A model generated the notes under the pieces. That model was not told the origin of the DNA. It searched no databases and was given only the letters and a program-made list of their open reading frames with translations. 64,000 nt of DNA, from NCBI GenBank assembly GCA_027482245.1, contig JAIXWG010000053.1, positions 1 to 64,000 on the forward strand. Direction: 5' to 3'. Each line of letters opens with the position of its first letter. Position 1 is the first letter of the stretch. Source of the DNA: Acetobacteraceae bacterium (lineage in GTDB: Bacteria > Pseudomonadota > Alphaproteobacteria > Acetobacterales > Acetobacteraceae). Below, piece by piece: positions 26,590-34,356 of the stretch. The position numbers and the translations under genes were made by a program.

Positions 26590-27468
26590 TCAGGCGGCCA
26601 GCTTCTGCGGCACGAGCCGCCCCGCCTCCTGCAGGATCAGGCCGCGCAGCATGGCCTGGCCGCGGCATTCGGGGATGCTCTCCACCGCATCCTGCGACAG
26701 GCGGCGCAGGCGGGCGACGGCGCCCATCAGGCCGAATTCCGCGACCGCGCTCGGCCGGCCTAGCGCCTTGTCCACGCCGACGGGCTTGCCCAGCGTCGCC
26801 TCATCCTCCACCGCGTCACGCAAATCGTCGGCGACCTGGTAGGCCTCCCCCAGCCGGTCGCCCAGCAGGCGCCAGGCCTCGGGTTCCGCATGGGCGCAGG
26901 CGGCGGCGCCGGCGATGGTGGCGGCGGCGAAGAGGCTGCCGGTCTTCTGCCGCTGGTATTCGGACAGGTCGGCGCGCGGTTCGCATTCCCAGGCCTGGCC
27001 GGCCACGATGCCGAAGGGCACGCCGACGCCATCGCCGACCGCGATCATCAGGGTGCCGAGGCGCTCCGGCGCGCAGGGCGCGGCGCGGGCCAGGGTCTGG
27101 AAGGCCAGGACGATCAGCGCATCGCCAGCCAGCACGCCAAGCGGCTCCCCGAAGGCGCGGTGGACGCTGGGCTTGCCGCGCCGGGTCGCCGCATTGTCGA
27201 AGCAGGGCAGGTCGTCATGCACCAGGCTGGCGCAATGCAGCAGCTCGATCGCCGCGGCGGCGGCGGATGAGAGCGCCGGCTTGTCGTCCCCGCAGGCGGC
27301 GGCGACGGCGAGTGTCAGGCGCGGGCGGATGCGGCCGCCCTTGGGGAAGACGGCGTGCCGAAGGGCCGCGGCCAGGCGGGGCGGCGCGCCCGCGGCCTCC
27401 GCGTAGAGCACCGCATCGGCCAGGCTCGATTCGATGCGCGTCATGGCGTCCATGCGGCTATCCTCCAT
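26590..27468 (-). CDS. crtE: Geranylgeranyl diphosphate synthase CrtE
   Basis: Trans-prenyltransferase of 292 residues making the C20 precursor for carotenoids and the BChl tail. It has the KGGRIRPRL motif, a first Asp-rich motif LVHDDLPCFDN (about residues 82-92) and a second QVADDLRD. It heads the crtEF-bchCXYZ-puf run on the minus strand. Operators of PpsR type lie 64-94 bases upstream in the gap shared with the divergent NDH-2 gene. Confidence 0.95.
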   Translation of the reverse strand: MEDSRMDAMTRIESSLADAVLYAEAAGAPPRLAAALRHAVFPKGGRIRPRLTLAVAAACGDDKPALSSAAAAAIELLHCASLVHDDLPCFDNAATRRGKPSVHRAFGEPLGVLAGDALIVLAFQTLARAAPCAPERLGTLMIAVGDGVGVPFGIVAGQAWECEPRADLSEYQRQKTGSLFAAATIAGAAACAHAEPEAWRLLGDRLGEAYQVADDLRDAVEDEATLGKPVGVDKALGRPSAVAEFGLMGAVARLRRLSQDAVESIPECRGQAMLRGLILQEAGRLVPQKLAA

Positions 27469-27531
27469 GCGTCAACCACCCCGGTGCGGGGCGGCGATGG
27501 GGTCGCGAACAGGCGAGCCGTCATCTTTGCT

Positions 27532-27562
27532 TGTCAGTTTCTACTGTCAGTCTATCTTGACA
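27532..27562. promoter_or_regulatory. Overlapping PpsR-type operators between crtE and ndh
   Basis: TGTCAGTCTATCTTGACA (27545-27562) is a perfect TGTCA-N8-TGACA palindrome. It overlaps a partial copy, TGTCAGTTTCTACTGTCA (27532-27549), offset by 13 bases. The pair lies 64 bases from the crtE start and 58 bases from the ndh start, so one regulator could control both divergent genes. Confidence 0.8.
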
Positions 27563-27619
27563 CCCAAGTCAACGGGTTTCGCCCCGATACCCGACGGCGC
27601 GCCACCGAGGAGCCTTCCC

Positions 27620-28960
27620 ATGGAAGCAGGTGCCAGGGCCGCAGGCGCTGCCGGCGCGCCCCATCGCATCGTCGTGGTGGGGGGTGGGGCGGCGGGGCTG
27701 GAACTCGCCACCCGGCTCGGCGACCGATACCGGGACGGGCGGCGCGCGACCGTCACGCTGGTGGAGAAGGCGCGCACCCATCTCTGGAAGCCGCTGCTGC
27801 ATGCCGTCGCCGCCGGCAGCATGGACCGCGCGCAACATGAGCTGAACTACCTGGCCCAGGCGCATTGGCACCACTTCACCTACCGGTACGGGGAGATGGT
27901 GGGGCTGGACCGTGCGGCGAAGGCGATCGAGCTGGGTGCCATGCTGGACGATGAGGGGCGGGAGATCACGCCCGCGTCGCGGCTGGGCTACGACACGCTG
28001 ATCATGGCGGTCGGCAGCGTGACGAATGATTTCGGCACGCCCGGCGCCGCGCGCCACGCCATCCCGCTGGAGACGCCGGAACAGGCCAGCCGCTTCAACC
28101 GCCGCCTGGTGAATGCGTGCCTCCGCGCCAATGCGCAGGAGGAGCCGGTGCGGCCGGGCCAGCTGCACATCGCCATCATCGGCGCCGGCGCGACGGGCAC
28201 GGAACTGGCGGCGGAGCTGCACCGGACGGTGCGCGCCGTGGTCGCCTACGGGCTCGACCGCATCAGGCCGGAACAGGACATCCGCATCGTGCTGGTGGAG
28301 GCCGCGCCACGCATCCTGCCCGCGCTGCCGGAGCGGATCTCGGAGGCCACGACCAGGCTGCTGGAGCAGATGGGCGTGGAGGTGAAGACCGGCACGCGCG
28401 TCGCCGAGGTGCGCGCGGATGGCGTGGTCTTCGCCGATGGCGCGCTGCTGCCGGCGGAGCTCGTCGTCTGGTCCGCGGGGGTGAAGGGGCCGGACTTCCT
28501 GAAGGACCTCGGCGGGCTCGAAACCAACCGCATCAACCAGATCGTCGTGCAGCCCACGCTGCAATCGACGCGCGACCCTGCCGTCTTCGCGATCGGCGAC
28601 TGCGCCGCCTGCCCGCGCGGCGAAGGCGCCTGGGTGCCGCCGCGGGCGCAGGCGGCGCACCAGCAGGCGGCCCACCTGTTCACGCAGATCGACACCATCA
28701 TCGCGGGCGGCACGCCGGCGCCCTTCGTCTATCGCGACTTCGGCTCGCTGGTCTCCCTCGGCAAATACAGCACCGTCGGCAGCCTGATGGGTTTCCTCGT
28801 CGGCAAGTCGATGTTCATCGAGGGCTATTTTGCCCGTCTCATGTACCGGTCGCTCTACAAGATGCACCAAACGGCGCTGCATGGCAGCGCGCCGACGCTG
28901 TGGCGGACGCTGGCCGGGCTGGTCAGCCAGCGGGCGGAGCCGGGTGTGAAGCTGCATTGA
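27620..28960 (+). CDS. ndh: Type II NADH dehydrogenase (NDH-2)
   Basis: Single-subunit, non-proton-pumping NADH:quinone oxidoreductase family, 446 residues. The first dinucleotide fold is RIVVVGGGAAGLELATRLGD, the second IAIIGAGATGTELAAELHRT; the FAD/quinone region has FAIGDCAACPRGEG and VPPRAQAAHQQAAHL. A C-terminal amphipathic segment (FARLMYRSLYKMHQTALHG) fits peripheral membrane attachment. ATG 27620 was chosen because the track's upstream codons cross the operators. It is divergent from crtE and not normally part of PGCs I know. Confidence 0.9.
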   Translation: MEAGARAAGAAGAPHRIVVVGGGAAGLELATRLGDRYRDGRRATVTLVEKARTHLWKPLLHAVAAGSMDRAQHELNYLAQAHWHHFTYRYGEMVGLDRAAKAIELGAMLDDEGREITPASRLGYDTLIMAVGSVTNDFGTPGAARHAIPLETPEQASRFNRRLVNACLRANAQEEPVRPGQLHIAIIGAGATGTELAAELHRTVRAVVAYGLDRIRPEQDIRIVLVEAAPRILPALPERISEATTRLLEQMGVEVKTGTRVAEVRADGVVFADGALLPAELVVWSAGVKGPDFLKDLGGLETNRINQIVVQPTLQSTRDPAVFAIGDCAACPRGEGAWVPPRAQAAHQQAAHLFTQIDTIIAGGTPAPFVYRDFGSLVSLGKYSTVGSLMGFLVGKSMFIEGYFARLMYRSLYKMHQTALHGSAPTLWRTLAGLVSQRAEPGVKLH

Positions 28961-29084
28961 CGGCGATCACGGCGGGTTGAACGAGCCCCGCCGCGATTCA
29001 CGCCAATCTCAGCCATGCGGGGTCCCTGGCCGGTGACCCGCCGGCAGCGGGCCGTCCGCGCAACCCTCCCCGGAGGATCACGCG

Positions 29085-29876
29085 ATGGCTGAGGCTTGGA
29101 CCACGGCGACGGCATCGATGGTGGCCGATCGCCCTGACGTGCGTCGGATCGGGATGGAGGCGCTCGGCACCGCGCTCAGGCGCGGCTGGGCGGATTTCGT
29201 CGCAGCGCCGACGCAGTTGATGTTCCTCTGCGTGCTGTATCCGCTGATCGGGCTGCTGGCGGGCACGCTGGCGGCGGGCGGGAATGCGATGCACCTGCTC
29301 TACCCCATGGCGGCCGGCTTCGCGCTGGTCGGGCCCGTCGCGGCGCTCGGGCTGTATGAGATCAGCCGGCGGCGGGAACGCGGGCAGCCGGCGGGGTGGC
29401 GCAACGTCTTCGACGTGCTGCGGTCCCCGGCCATCGGCAGCATCACGGGGCTGGCGCTGCTGCTGGCGGCCATCTTCCTTGCCTGGCTCTGGGTGGCGCA
29501 CATGATCTTCGCGGCGACCATCGGCACGCTGCCCGCGGATCCAGGTGATGCGATGCGGGTGGTGTTCGGCACGGCGGAGGGCCATCGGCTCCTGCTCTGG
29601 GGCAATCTGGCGGGGCTTGGCTTCGCGCTGGCCGTGCTGGTGCTGACGGCGGTGTCCTTCCCCATGCTGCTGGACCGCGATGGCGGCCTGGCGCAGGCGG
29701 TCGGCGCCTCGCTCCGCGCCTTCGCGATGAATCCGGTGCCGATGCTGGGCTGGGGCCTGGTGGTGGCCGTCGTGTTGCTGCTGGGGTCGCTGCCGCTGTT
29801 CATCGGCCTCGCCGTCGCGCTGCCGGTGCTGGGGCATGCGACCTGGCACCTGTATCGGATGGTGGTCGAGGCGTAG
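29085..29876 (+). CDS. DUF2189-type integral membrane protein
   Basis: A 263-residue protein with about six membrane helices (for example LMFLCVLYPLIGLLAGTLA and LYPMAAGFALVGPVAALGLY). The phrase GFALVGPVAALGLYEISRRR followed by an amphipathic linker is typical of DUF2189 proteins, often annotated as cytochrome c oxidase subunit I-like. Function unknown. A GGAGGA site precedes ATG 29085. It is 124 bases downstream of ndh, plausibly the same transcript. Confidence 0.8.
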   Translation: MAEAWTTATASMVADRPDVRRIGMEALGTALRRGWADFVAAPTQLMFLCVLYPLIGLLAGTLAAGGNAMHLLYPMAAGFALVGPVAALGLYEISRRRERGQPAGWRNVFDVLRSPAIGSITGLALLLAAIFLAWLWVAHMIFAATIGTLPADPGDAMRVVFGTAEGHRLLLWGNLAGLGFALAVLVLTAVSFPMLLDRDGGLAQAVGASLRAFAMNPVPMLGWGLVVAVVLLLGSLPLFIGLAVALPVLGHATWHLYRMVVEA

Positions 29877-29935
29877 AGTGCGATCGCCTGAGGCGGAATC
29901 GCCGAAAGGCGTGAATCGCGCGTCAAAACAGAAGC

Positions 29936-29979
29936 CTAGAGTCTGTCAGGCGCTTCTGCCCGCGCCTGACAGGCTCTAG
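29936..29979. terminator. 18-bp-stem hairpin between DUF2189 gene and bchJ
   Basis: CTAGAGTCTGTCAGGCGC pairs with GCGCCTGACAGGCTCTAG (one G:U) around an eight-base loop, between two convergent genes. On the minus strand it is followed by TTCTGTTTTGA, moderately T-rich; on the plus strand no T-run follows. Best read as a bidirectional terminator ending the bchE-bchJ and ndh transcripts. Confidence 0.75.
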
Positions 29980-29981
29980 GG

Positions 29982-30584
29982 CTACCAGCGGACCTCGAAG
30001 ATGCAGGAGGAGGCGCCCATGGCGGTGCATTGGGTTTCCTCCACCTGCGCTTCGGCGTTGATGAGGGCGCGGAACAGCGTGCCGAAGGTGGCGGTGTAGA
30101 AGTCGCAGACCGGCTGTTCGGCGGGGCCCGCGAGGGCGATGGGCCCGCCCGCGATCTCCAGCACCAGCGGATTGCCGGGCCGCGCGCTGAAGCGGCCGCT
30201 GCCCGCGAAGGTCCAGGCGTGGCGGGCGATGGCCGCGACCAGCAGCCGCGCCGCGAGGGGCGCGGGCAGCGCGCGCATCAGCCATTGCGCCACCTTCGGG
30301 ATGCGATGCGCCAGCAGGTACTGCCCCGTCAGCATCCCCGCGCGCCGCGCGAGCTGCGTGGCGTGGGCGGTGCCCAGCGCATCCCGCGCCGCGCGGTGCA
30401 GCAGCGTCACCTCCCGCTCCGGCACCATCGCCGCGGGCGGCCGGTCGAGATAGGCTTCCTCGCCCGCCGCAGCGAAGATCGCCCGGGTGCGCGCATCCCC
30501 GATGGAGTTGCGCATGGCTTCCGCCATGCGGGTGATGGCGTTGGGGCCGATGCGGCCACCAGCCATCGCGGCCCCGCCATCCAT
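29982..30584 (-). CDS. bchJ: BchJ, V4R-domain bacteriochlorophyll biosynthesis protein
   Basis: A 200-residue protein of the BchJ family with a V4R-type domain; conserved pieces are IGPNAITRMAEAMRN, HRIPKVAQWLMRALP and the C-terminal CTAMGASSCIFEVRW. Once called a 4-vinyl reductase, it is now generally viewed as a substrate or porphyrin-handling accessory factor. It starts four bases after bchE, the same pairing seen in other proteobacteria. Confidence 0.9.
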   Translation of the reverse strand: MDGGAAMAGGRIGPNAITRMAEAMRNSIGDARTRAIFAAAGEEAYLDRPPAAMVPEREVTLLHRAARDALGTAHATQLARRAGMLTGQYLLAHRIPKVAQWLMRALPAPLAARLLVAAIARHAWTFAGSGRFSARPGNPLVLEIAGGPIALAGPAEQPVCDFYTATFGTLFRALINAEAQVEETQCTAMGASSCIFEVRW

Positions 30585-30588
30585 CGCG

Positions 30589-32301
30589 CTATTCCCGCGA
30601 CGCGGACCGGACGGATTCCGGCAGCTGCTGCGTGCCGCCGCCGCAGGCCTTCATCCGTGGTGAATCCTCGTCCTCCAGCTGTTCCTTGCCGCCGCCGCAG
30701 GCCATCGCGGCGGTCGCCGCGTGGGTGGTACCGGCGGCATTGGCGGCGGGCAGCTTCACCTTCGGCCGGTGCATCGTCTTCCACATGGCGTTGTGCGGGA
30801 TGGCGACGGGGTTGCGCGCGGCCAGCGTCCGGCTTTCGTCGAAGTGGAAGTCGACATTCTTCTTCGACTGCGGCCCCCAGTAGCCGACCTTGCCGAGGTC
30901 GTAGAAGGTCCGCTGGAAGCCCGACTTGAGGAAGGCCTTGAGGCAGCCGACCAGGTAGCTGCGGCGTCGCTTGTCCCTCTCCCAGGGATAACCGAGGAAG
31001 GCCTTGCGCATGTAGAAGCGCCGGTAGTTCGCCATGGTGCGATCGAGCAGCGTCGCGCGGTCCATCGCATCCGGCTTCATGATCGGCGTGACGAAATTGT
31101 ACTTGGAGAAGTCGAAGACCTCGACCTTGTCGCCGAGTTCCTGGAACAGGTCGCTGAAGGGCCAGGGCGTGTACATGGCCCAGTTCGCCATGTCCGGATT
31201 CCAGTCCAGCGCCATGCGGTAGGTTTCCTCGAGCGTCTCCACCGTCTCGTTCTCGAGGCCCACGATGAACTGTGCCTCGGTCACGATGCCCGCTTCGCGC
31301 AGCAGCTGGATGGCGCGCTTGTTCTGCGCGACCGTCGTTTCCTTGTTGAAGCGGTCGAGCTTCAGCTGGGCGGCGGCTTCCGTGCCGAGCGAGACATGGA
31401 CGAGGCCCGCCTGGCGGTAGAAGGGCAGCAGCGCCTCGTCGCGGAGGATGTCGGTGACGCGGGTGTTGATGCCCCACTGCACCTTCTCGGGCAGGCCGCG
31501 GGCGATCATCTCCTCGCAGAACTGGATGAACTTCTTCTTGTGGATGGTCGGCTCCTCATCGGCCAGGATGAAGAAGCCGACCTCATGGTCGCGGACCAGC
31601 GTCTCGATCTCGTCCACCACCTTCTTCGGGTCGCGCACGCGGTAGTCGCGCCAGAACTTCCACTGGCTGCAGAAGGAACAGGTGAAGGGGCAGCCGCGCG
31701 CCATGTTGGGGATGGCGACGCGCTTGCCGGTCGGGATGTAGATGTACTTCTTCCAGTCGAGGATGCCCCAATCCGGCTGGATCAGGTCGAGATCCGCGAT
31801 GGGCTTGGCGGCGGGCGTCGCGGTGACCTTGCCGTCATCGAGATAGGCGATGCCCTTCACCGTGCCGCGTTCCGTGGCCCAGACGCCGCGGTCGATGCAG
31901 CGCACCAGGTCGAGCAGCACCTGCTCCCCTTCCCCGCGCACGACGGCGTCGATCCAGGGTGCTTCCGTCAGCACCTGCGGATACATGAAGGTGCCATGGA
32001 TGCCGCCCAGCACCGTGACGGCGTTGGGGCAGCATTCCTTCGCCAACTTCAGCAGCGACTCGGCGGCGTAGATCGCGGGGGTGATGGCGGTGGCGCCGAC
32101 CAGGTCCGGCTGCAGCAGGCGCAGCGCATCGCGCACCTGGTCATCCGTCATGTGGTCCGTCATCGCGTCGATGAAGGTGACGTCGGTGTAGCCGGCGTTC
32201 TTCAGATAGCCCGCGAGGTAGGCGACCCAGGCCGGCGGCCAGTTGCCCGCGATCTCGGCACCGCCGGAGTGGTAGTTCGGATGGACCAGGACAATGCGCA
32301 T
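30589..32301 (-). CDS. bchE: Anaerobic Mg-protoporphyrin IX monomethyl ester cyclase BchE
   Basis: Oxygen-independent cyclase forming ring E, 570 residues. A B12-binding-like N-terminal domain ([36 protein letters not shown]) is followed by a radical-SAM core with CPFTCSFC as the [4Fe-4S] motif. The C-terminal tail carries a short duplication, ACGGGKEQL then [10 protein letters not shown] perfect PpsR-type operator lies 68 bases upstream. bchJ follows it. Confidence 0.95.
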   Translation of the reverse strand: MRIVLVHPNYHSGGAEIAGNWPPAWVAYLAGYLKNAGYTDVTFIDAMTDHMTDDQVRDALRLLQPDLVGATAITPAIYAAESLLKLAKECCPNAVTVLGGIHGTFMYPQVLTEAPWIDAVVRGEGEQVLLDLVRCIDRGVWATERGTVKGIAYLDDGKVTATPAAKPIADLDLIQPDWGILDWKKYIYIPTGKRVAIPNMARGCPFTCSFCSQWKFWRDYRVRDPKKVVDEIETLVRDHEVGFFILADEEPTIHKKKFIQFCEEMIARGLPEKVQWGINTRVTDILRDEALLPFYRQAGLVHVSLGTEAAAQLKLDRFNKETTVAQNKRAIQLLREAGIVTEAQFIVGLENETVETLEETYRMALDWNPDMANWAMYTPWPFSDLFQELGDKVEVFDFSKYNFVTPIMKPDAMDRATLLDRTMANYRRFYMRKAFLGYPWERDKRRRSYLVGCLKAFLKSGFQRTFYDLGKVGYWGPQSKKNVDFHFDESRTLAARNPVAIPHNAMWKTMHRPKVKLPAANAAGTTHAATAAMACGGGKEQLEDEDSPRMKACGGGTQQLPESVRSASRE

Positions 32302-32368
32302 CGACGCCTCCCACCGTTGGCCGGCGGGCGAAGTCTGGCGCAGGGGAAGTTCATTCGGCCTTGATGTG

Positions 32369-32386
32369 TGTCAATCCAGAATGACA
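32369..32386. promoter_or_regulatory. PpsR-type operator upstream of bchE
   Basis: TGTCAATCCAGAATGACA is a perfect TGTCA-N8-TGACA palindrome, 68 bases from the bchE ATG and just after the crtB stop. Read on the minus strand it contains TTGACA, suitable as a -35 element for bchE, so repressor binding would block polymerase. Confidence 0.8.
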
Positions 32387-32396
32387 CGCACGCGCG

Positions 32397-33416
32397 TCAG
32401 CGCGCGTAATGGCCGGGATCGTGGTCCACGCGGTCGAAGAGCTCGACCGCCCAGGCGATGCGGTCCGGCAGGCGCTTCGGCGCGACGCGATCATTCGGCG
32501 CCGGCGTGGCGGTGACGGCATCGACGAGGAAACGCGTGGCGGGCAAGGGCGGCGCTACATCGCGCGCGGGGCGCAGCGCCAGCGCCGACATGCTGCGCGC
32601 CAGCAGCCAGGCCTTGCGGCGGCCGGAGACGGTGGCGCGGCGGCTGACGGAATCGAGGCCCTGGCGTTCGACCGCGCGGCCGATTTCCGCATAGACATGG
32701 CGCGCCGCGCCGATGCCCGCGCGGCAATCCCGCGGCAGCAGCGGGATGCCCTGCTCCGCGCGGTCATAGAGCGCGTCCGCGGCATCGAGGAGCCGCTGTA
32801 CGACGCGGCCGAGGGCGGGGGTGAAGACGGGATCGGCCAGGAAGTCGGCGGGGTTCACACCTTCCTGCCGCATCCAGTCGAGCGGGAGGTAGAGCCTTCC
32901 GTTGCGCGCATCCTCGCCAACGTCGCGCGCGATGTTGGTCAGCTGCATGGCGACGCCGAGGTCACAGGCCCGCGCCATGGCGACGGGATCGCGCACGCCC
33001 ATCAGCAGCGTCATCATCGCGCCGACCGCGGCGGCGACGCGCGCGGCGTAGTCCTGCAGCGCGGGAAGGTCGCGGTAGTGCCGCCCCTCCGCATCCCAGG
33101 CGAAGCCTTCCAGCAGCGCTTCCGGCAGCACGCGCGGGATACCGAAGGCCGTGACCACGCCGGCAAAGGCGCGATCCGCGGCATGGGCCTGCGGGCGCCC
33201 CGCATAGATATCGTCGAGCCGGCGATAGAGGCCATCGAGCGCGTCCTGCATCGCCACGGCCTCATCGATCGCGTCATCGGCGACGCGGCAGAAGGCGTAG
33301 AGCGCGGCGGCGGGATCGGCGATGCGCGCGGGCAGCAGCAGCGAGGCGGCGCGAAAGGATTTCGACCCGCCGGAGAGCAGCCGGTGGCAGACGGCAAGGT
33401 CCTCGGCGTTCGTCAT
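32397..33416 (-). CDS. crtB: Phytoene synthase CrtB
   Basis: Condenses two GGPP to phytoene; 339 residues. The first Asp motif is VADDAIDEA and the second is TNIARDVGEDARNGRLYLPL, both intact, plus SKSFRAASLLLP near the N-terminus. ATG 33416 (MTNAEDLAVCHRLL) fits family starts. Last gene of the long bchF-to-crtB run, 64 bases after bchO. Confidence 0.95.
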   Translation of the reverse strand: MTNAEDLAVCHRLLSGGSKSFRAASLLLPARIADPAAALYAFCRVADDAIDEAVAMQDALDGLYRRLDDIYAGRPQAHAADRAFAGVVTAFGIPRVLPEALLEGFAWDAEGRHYRDLPALQDYAARVAAAVGAMMTLLMGVRDPVAMARACDLGVAMQLTNIARDVGEDARNGRLYLPLDWMRQEGVNPADFLADPVFTPALGRVVQRLLDAADALYDRAEQGIPLLPRDCRAGIGAARHVYAEIGRAVERQGLDSVSRRATVSGRRKAWLLARSMSALALRPARDVAPPLPATRFLVDAVTATPAPNDRVAPKRLPDRIAWAVELFDRVDHDPGHYAR

Positions 33417-33480
33417 GTCGGACCTCCCTGCCACCGGGGCAGGCTAACGCGCGGAACGGCGGGAAGCGAGCGTGAAACGG

Positions 33481-34350
33481 TCATGCGCCCGCCTCCGCCA
33501 GGATGATGGCGGCGGCCTGGTCGGGCGCTTCCTCGTGCGCGAGGTGGCCGAGCCCGGGCAGCGTGACGATGCGGGCGGCGGGCAGGCGGGCGCGAACGCG
33601 ATCCGCCTGCGCGGGCGGCACGGCGCGGTCCCTGGCGCCCACCACCAGCACCAGGCGTGACGCCAGGCGCGGCAGGTCCCGCAGCAGCGGCACCAGGTCC
33701 CAGTTCGCCATCATGCCGAGCGCCGCCGCGAGGTGGCCGGAGAAGCGGAAGAGCCGCGCGTAGTAGTCGACGCCCTGCGCGTCGATCCGGCTGCCCGTGT
33801 CCGTCAGCAGCCGCTCCGCCACGGCCTTGTCGGCAGCGCGCCAGGCAAACAGGCTCGGCACGAAGGGCAGGCCGACCAGCAGCCGCGCGGTGCGCGTGAA
33901 GAAGGCGGCGTGCTGGTCGCCGAGCGGCTGCAGCGCGCCGTTCAGGCTGATGATGGCGGCGGGCGCGATGCGCTGGTCCAGCGCCATGCGGAGCAGGATC
34001 GCCGCACCGGCGGAATGCCCCGCGGCGATGGCGGGCTTCACCTGCATCACCTGCAGCAGCGCGCCGACACTCGCGGCCATCCCGGGCAGGGACTGCCGCG
34101 CGCCCGTCACGGGTTGGGTGAAGCCATGGCCGGGCAGGTCCGGCGCGACGACGGTGAAATGCTCCGCCAGCAGCGGCATCAGGGCGCGCCAGGAATGGGT
34201 CGCGGCGGCGGTGCCGTGCAGCAGCAGCAGCACGGGCCCCTGCCCCATCACCTGCACATGCCAGCGCAAGCCTGCCGCCTGCACGAAGCGGCTGGCCTGG
34301 CGGTTGGGCCAGTCCCGCCCCTCGCGGTCCCATGCCGGATACTGCGCCAT
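33481..34350 (-). CDS. bchO: Alpha/beta hydrolase BchO
   Basis: An alpha/beta-hydrolase of 289 residues. The oxyanion strand is PVLLLLHGTAAATHSWRAL, the nucleophile elbow GHSAGA, and a C-terminal His is in LPGLGHLAHEEAPD. BchO is encoded next to bchDI in many purple bacteria and is thought to assist Mg chelatase; its reaction is not established. It lies 6 bases after bchD. Confidence 0.93.
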   Translation of the reverse strand: MAQYPAWDREGRDWPNRQASRFVQAAGLRWHVQVMGQGPVLLLLHGTAAATHSWRALMPLLAEHFTVVAPDLPGHGFTQPVTGARQSLPGMAASVGALLQVMQVKPAIAAGHSAGAAILLRMALDQRIAPAAIISLNGALQPLGDQHAAFFTRTARLLVGLPFVPSLFAWRAADKAVAERLLTDTGSRIDAQGVDYYARLFRFSGHLAAALGMMANWDLVPLLRDLPRLASRLVLVVGARDRAVPPAQADRVRARLPAARIVTLPGLGHLAHEEAPDQAAAIILAEAGA

Positions 34351-34356
34351 GGCGCG

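Noticed and set aside
29942-29973. TGTCA...TGACA pair as a PpsR operator
   Set aside because: The arms are too far apart for TGT-N12-ACA and are part of the 18-bp hairpin between convergent genes.
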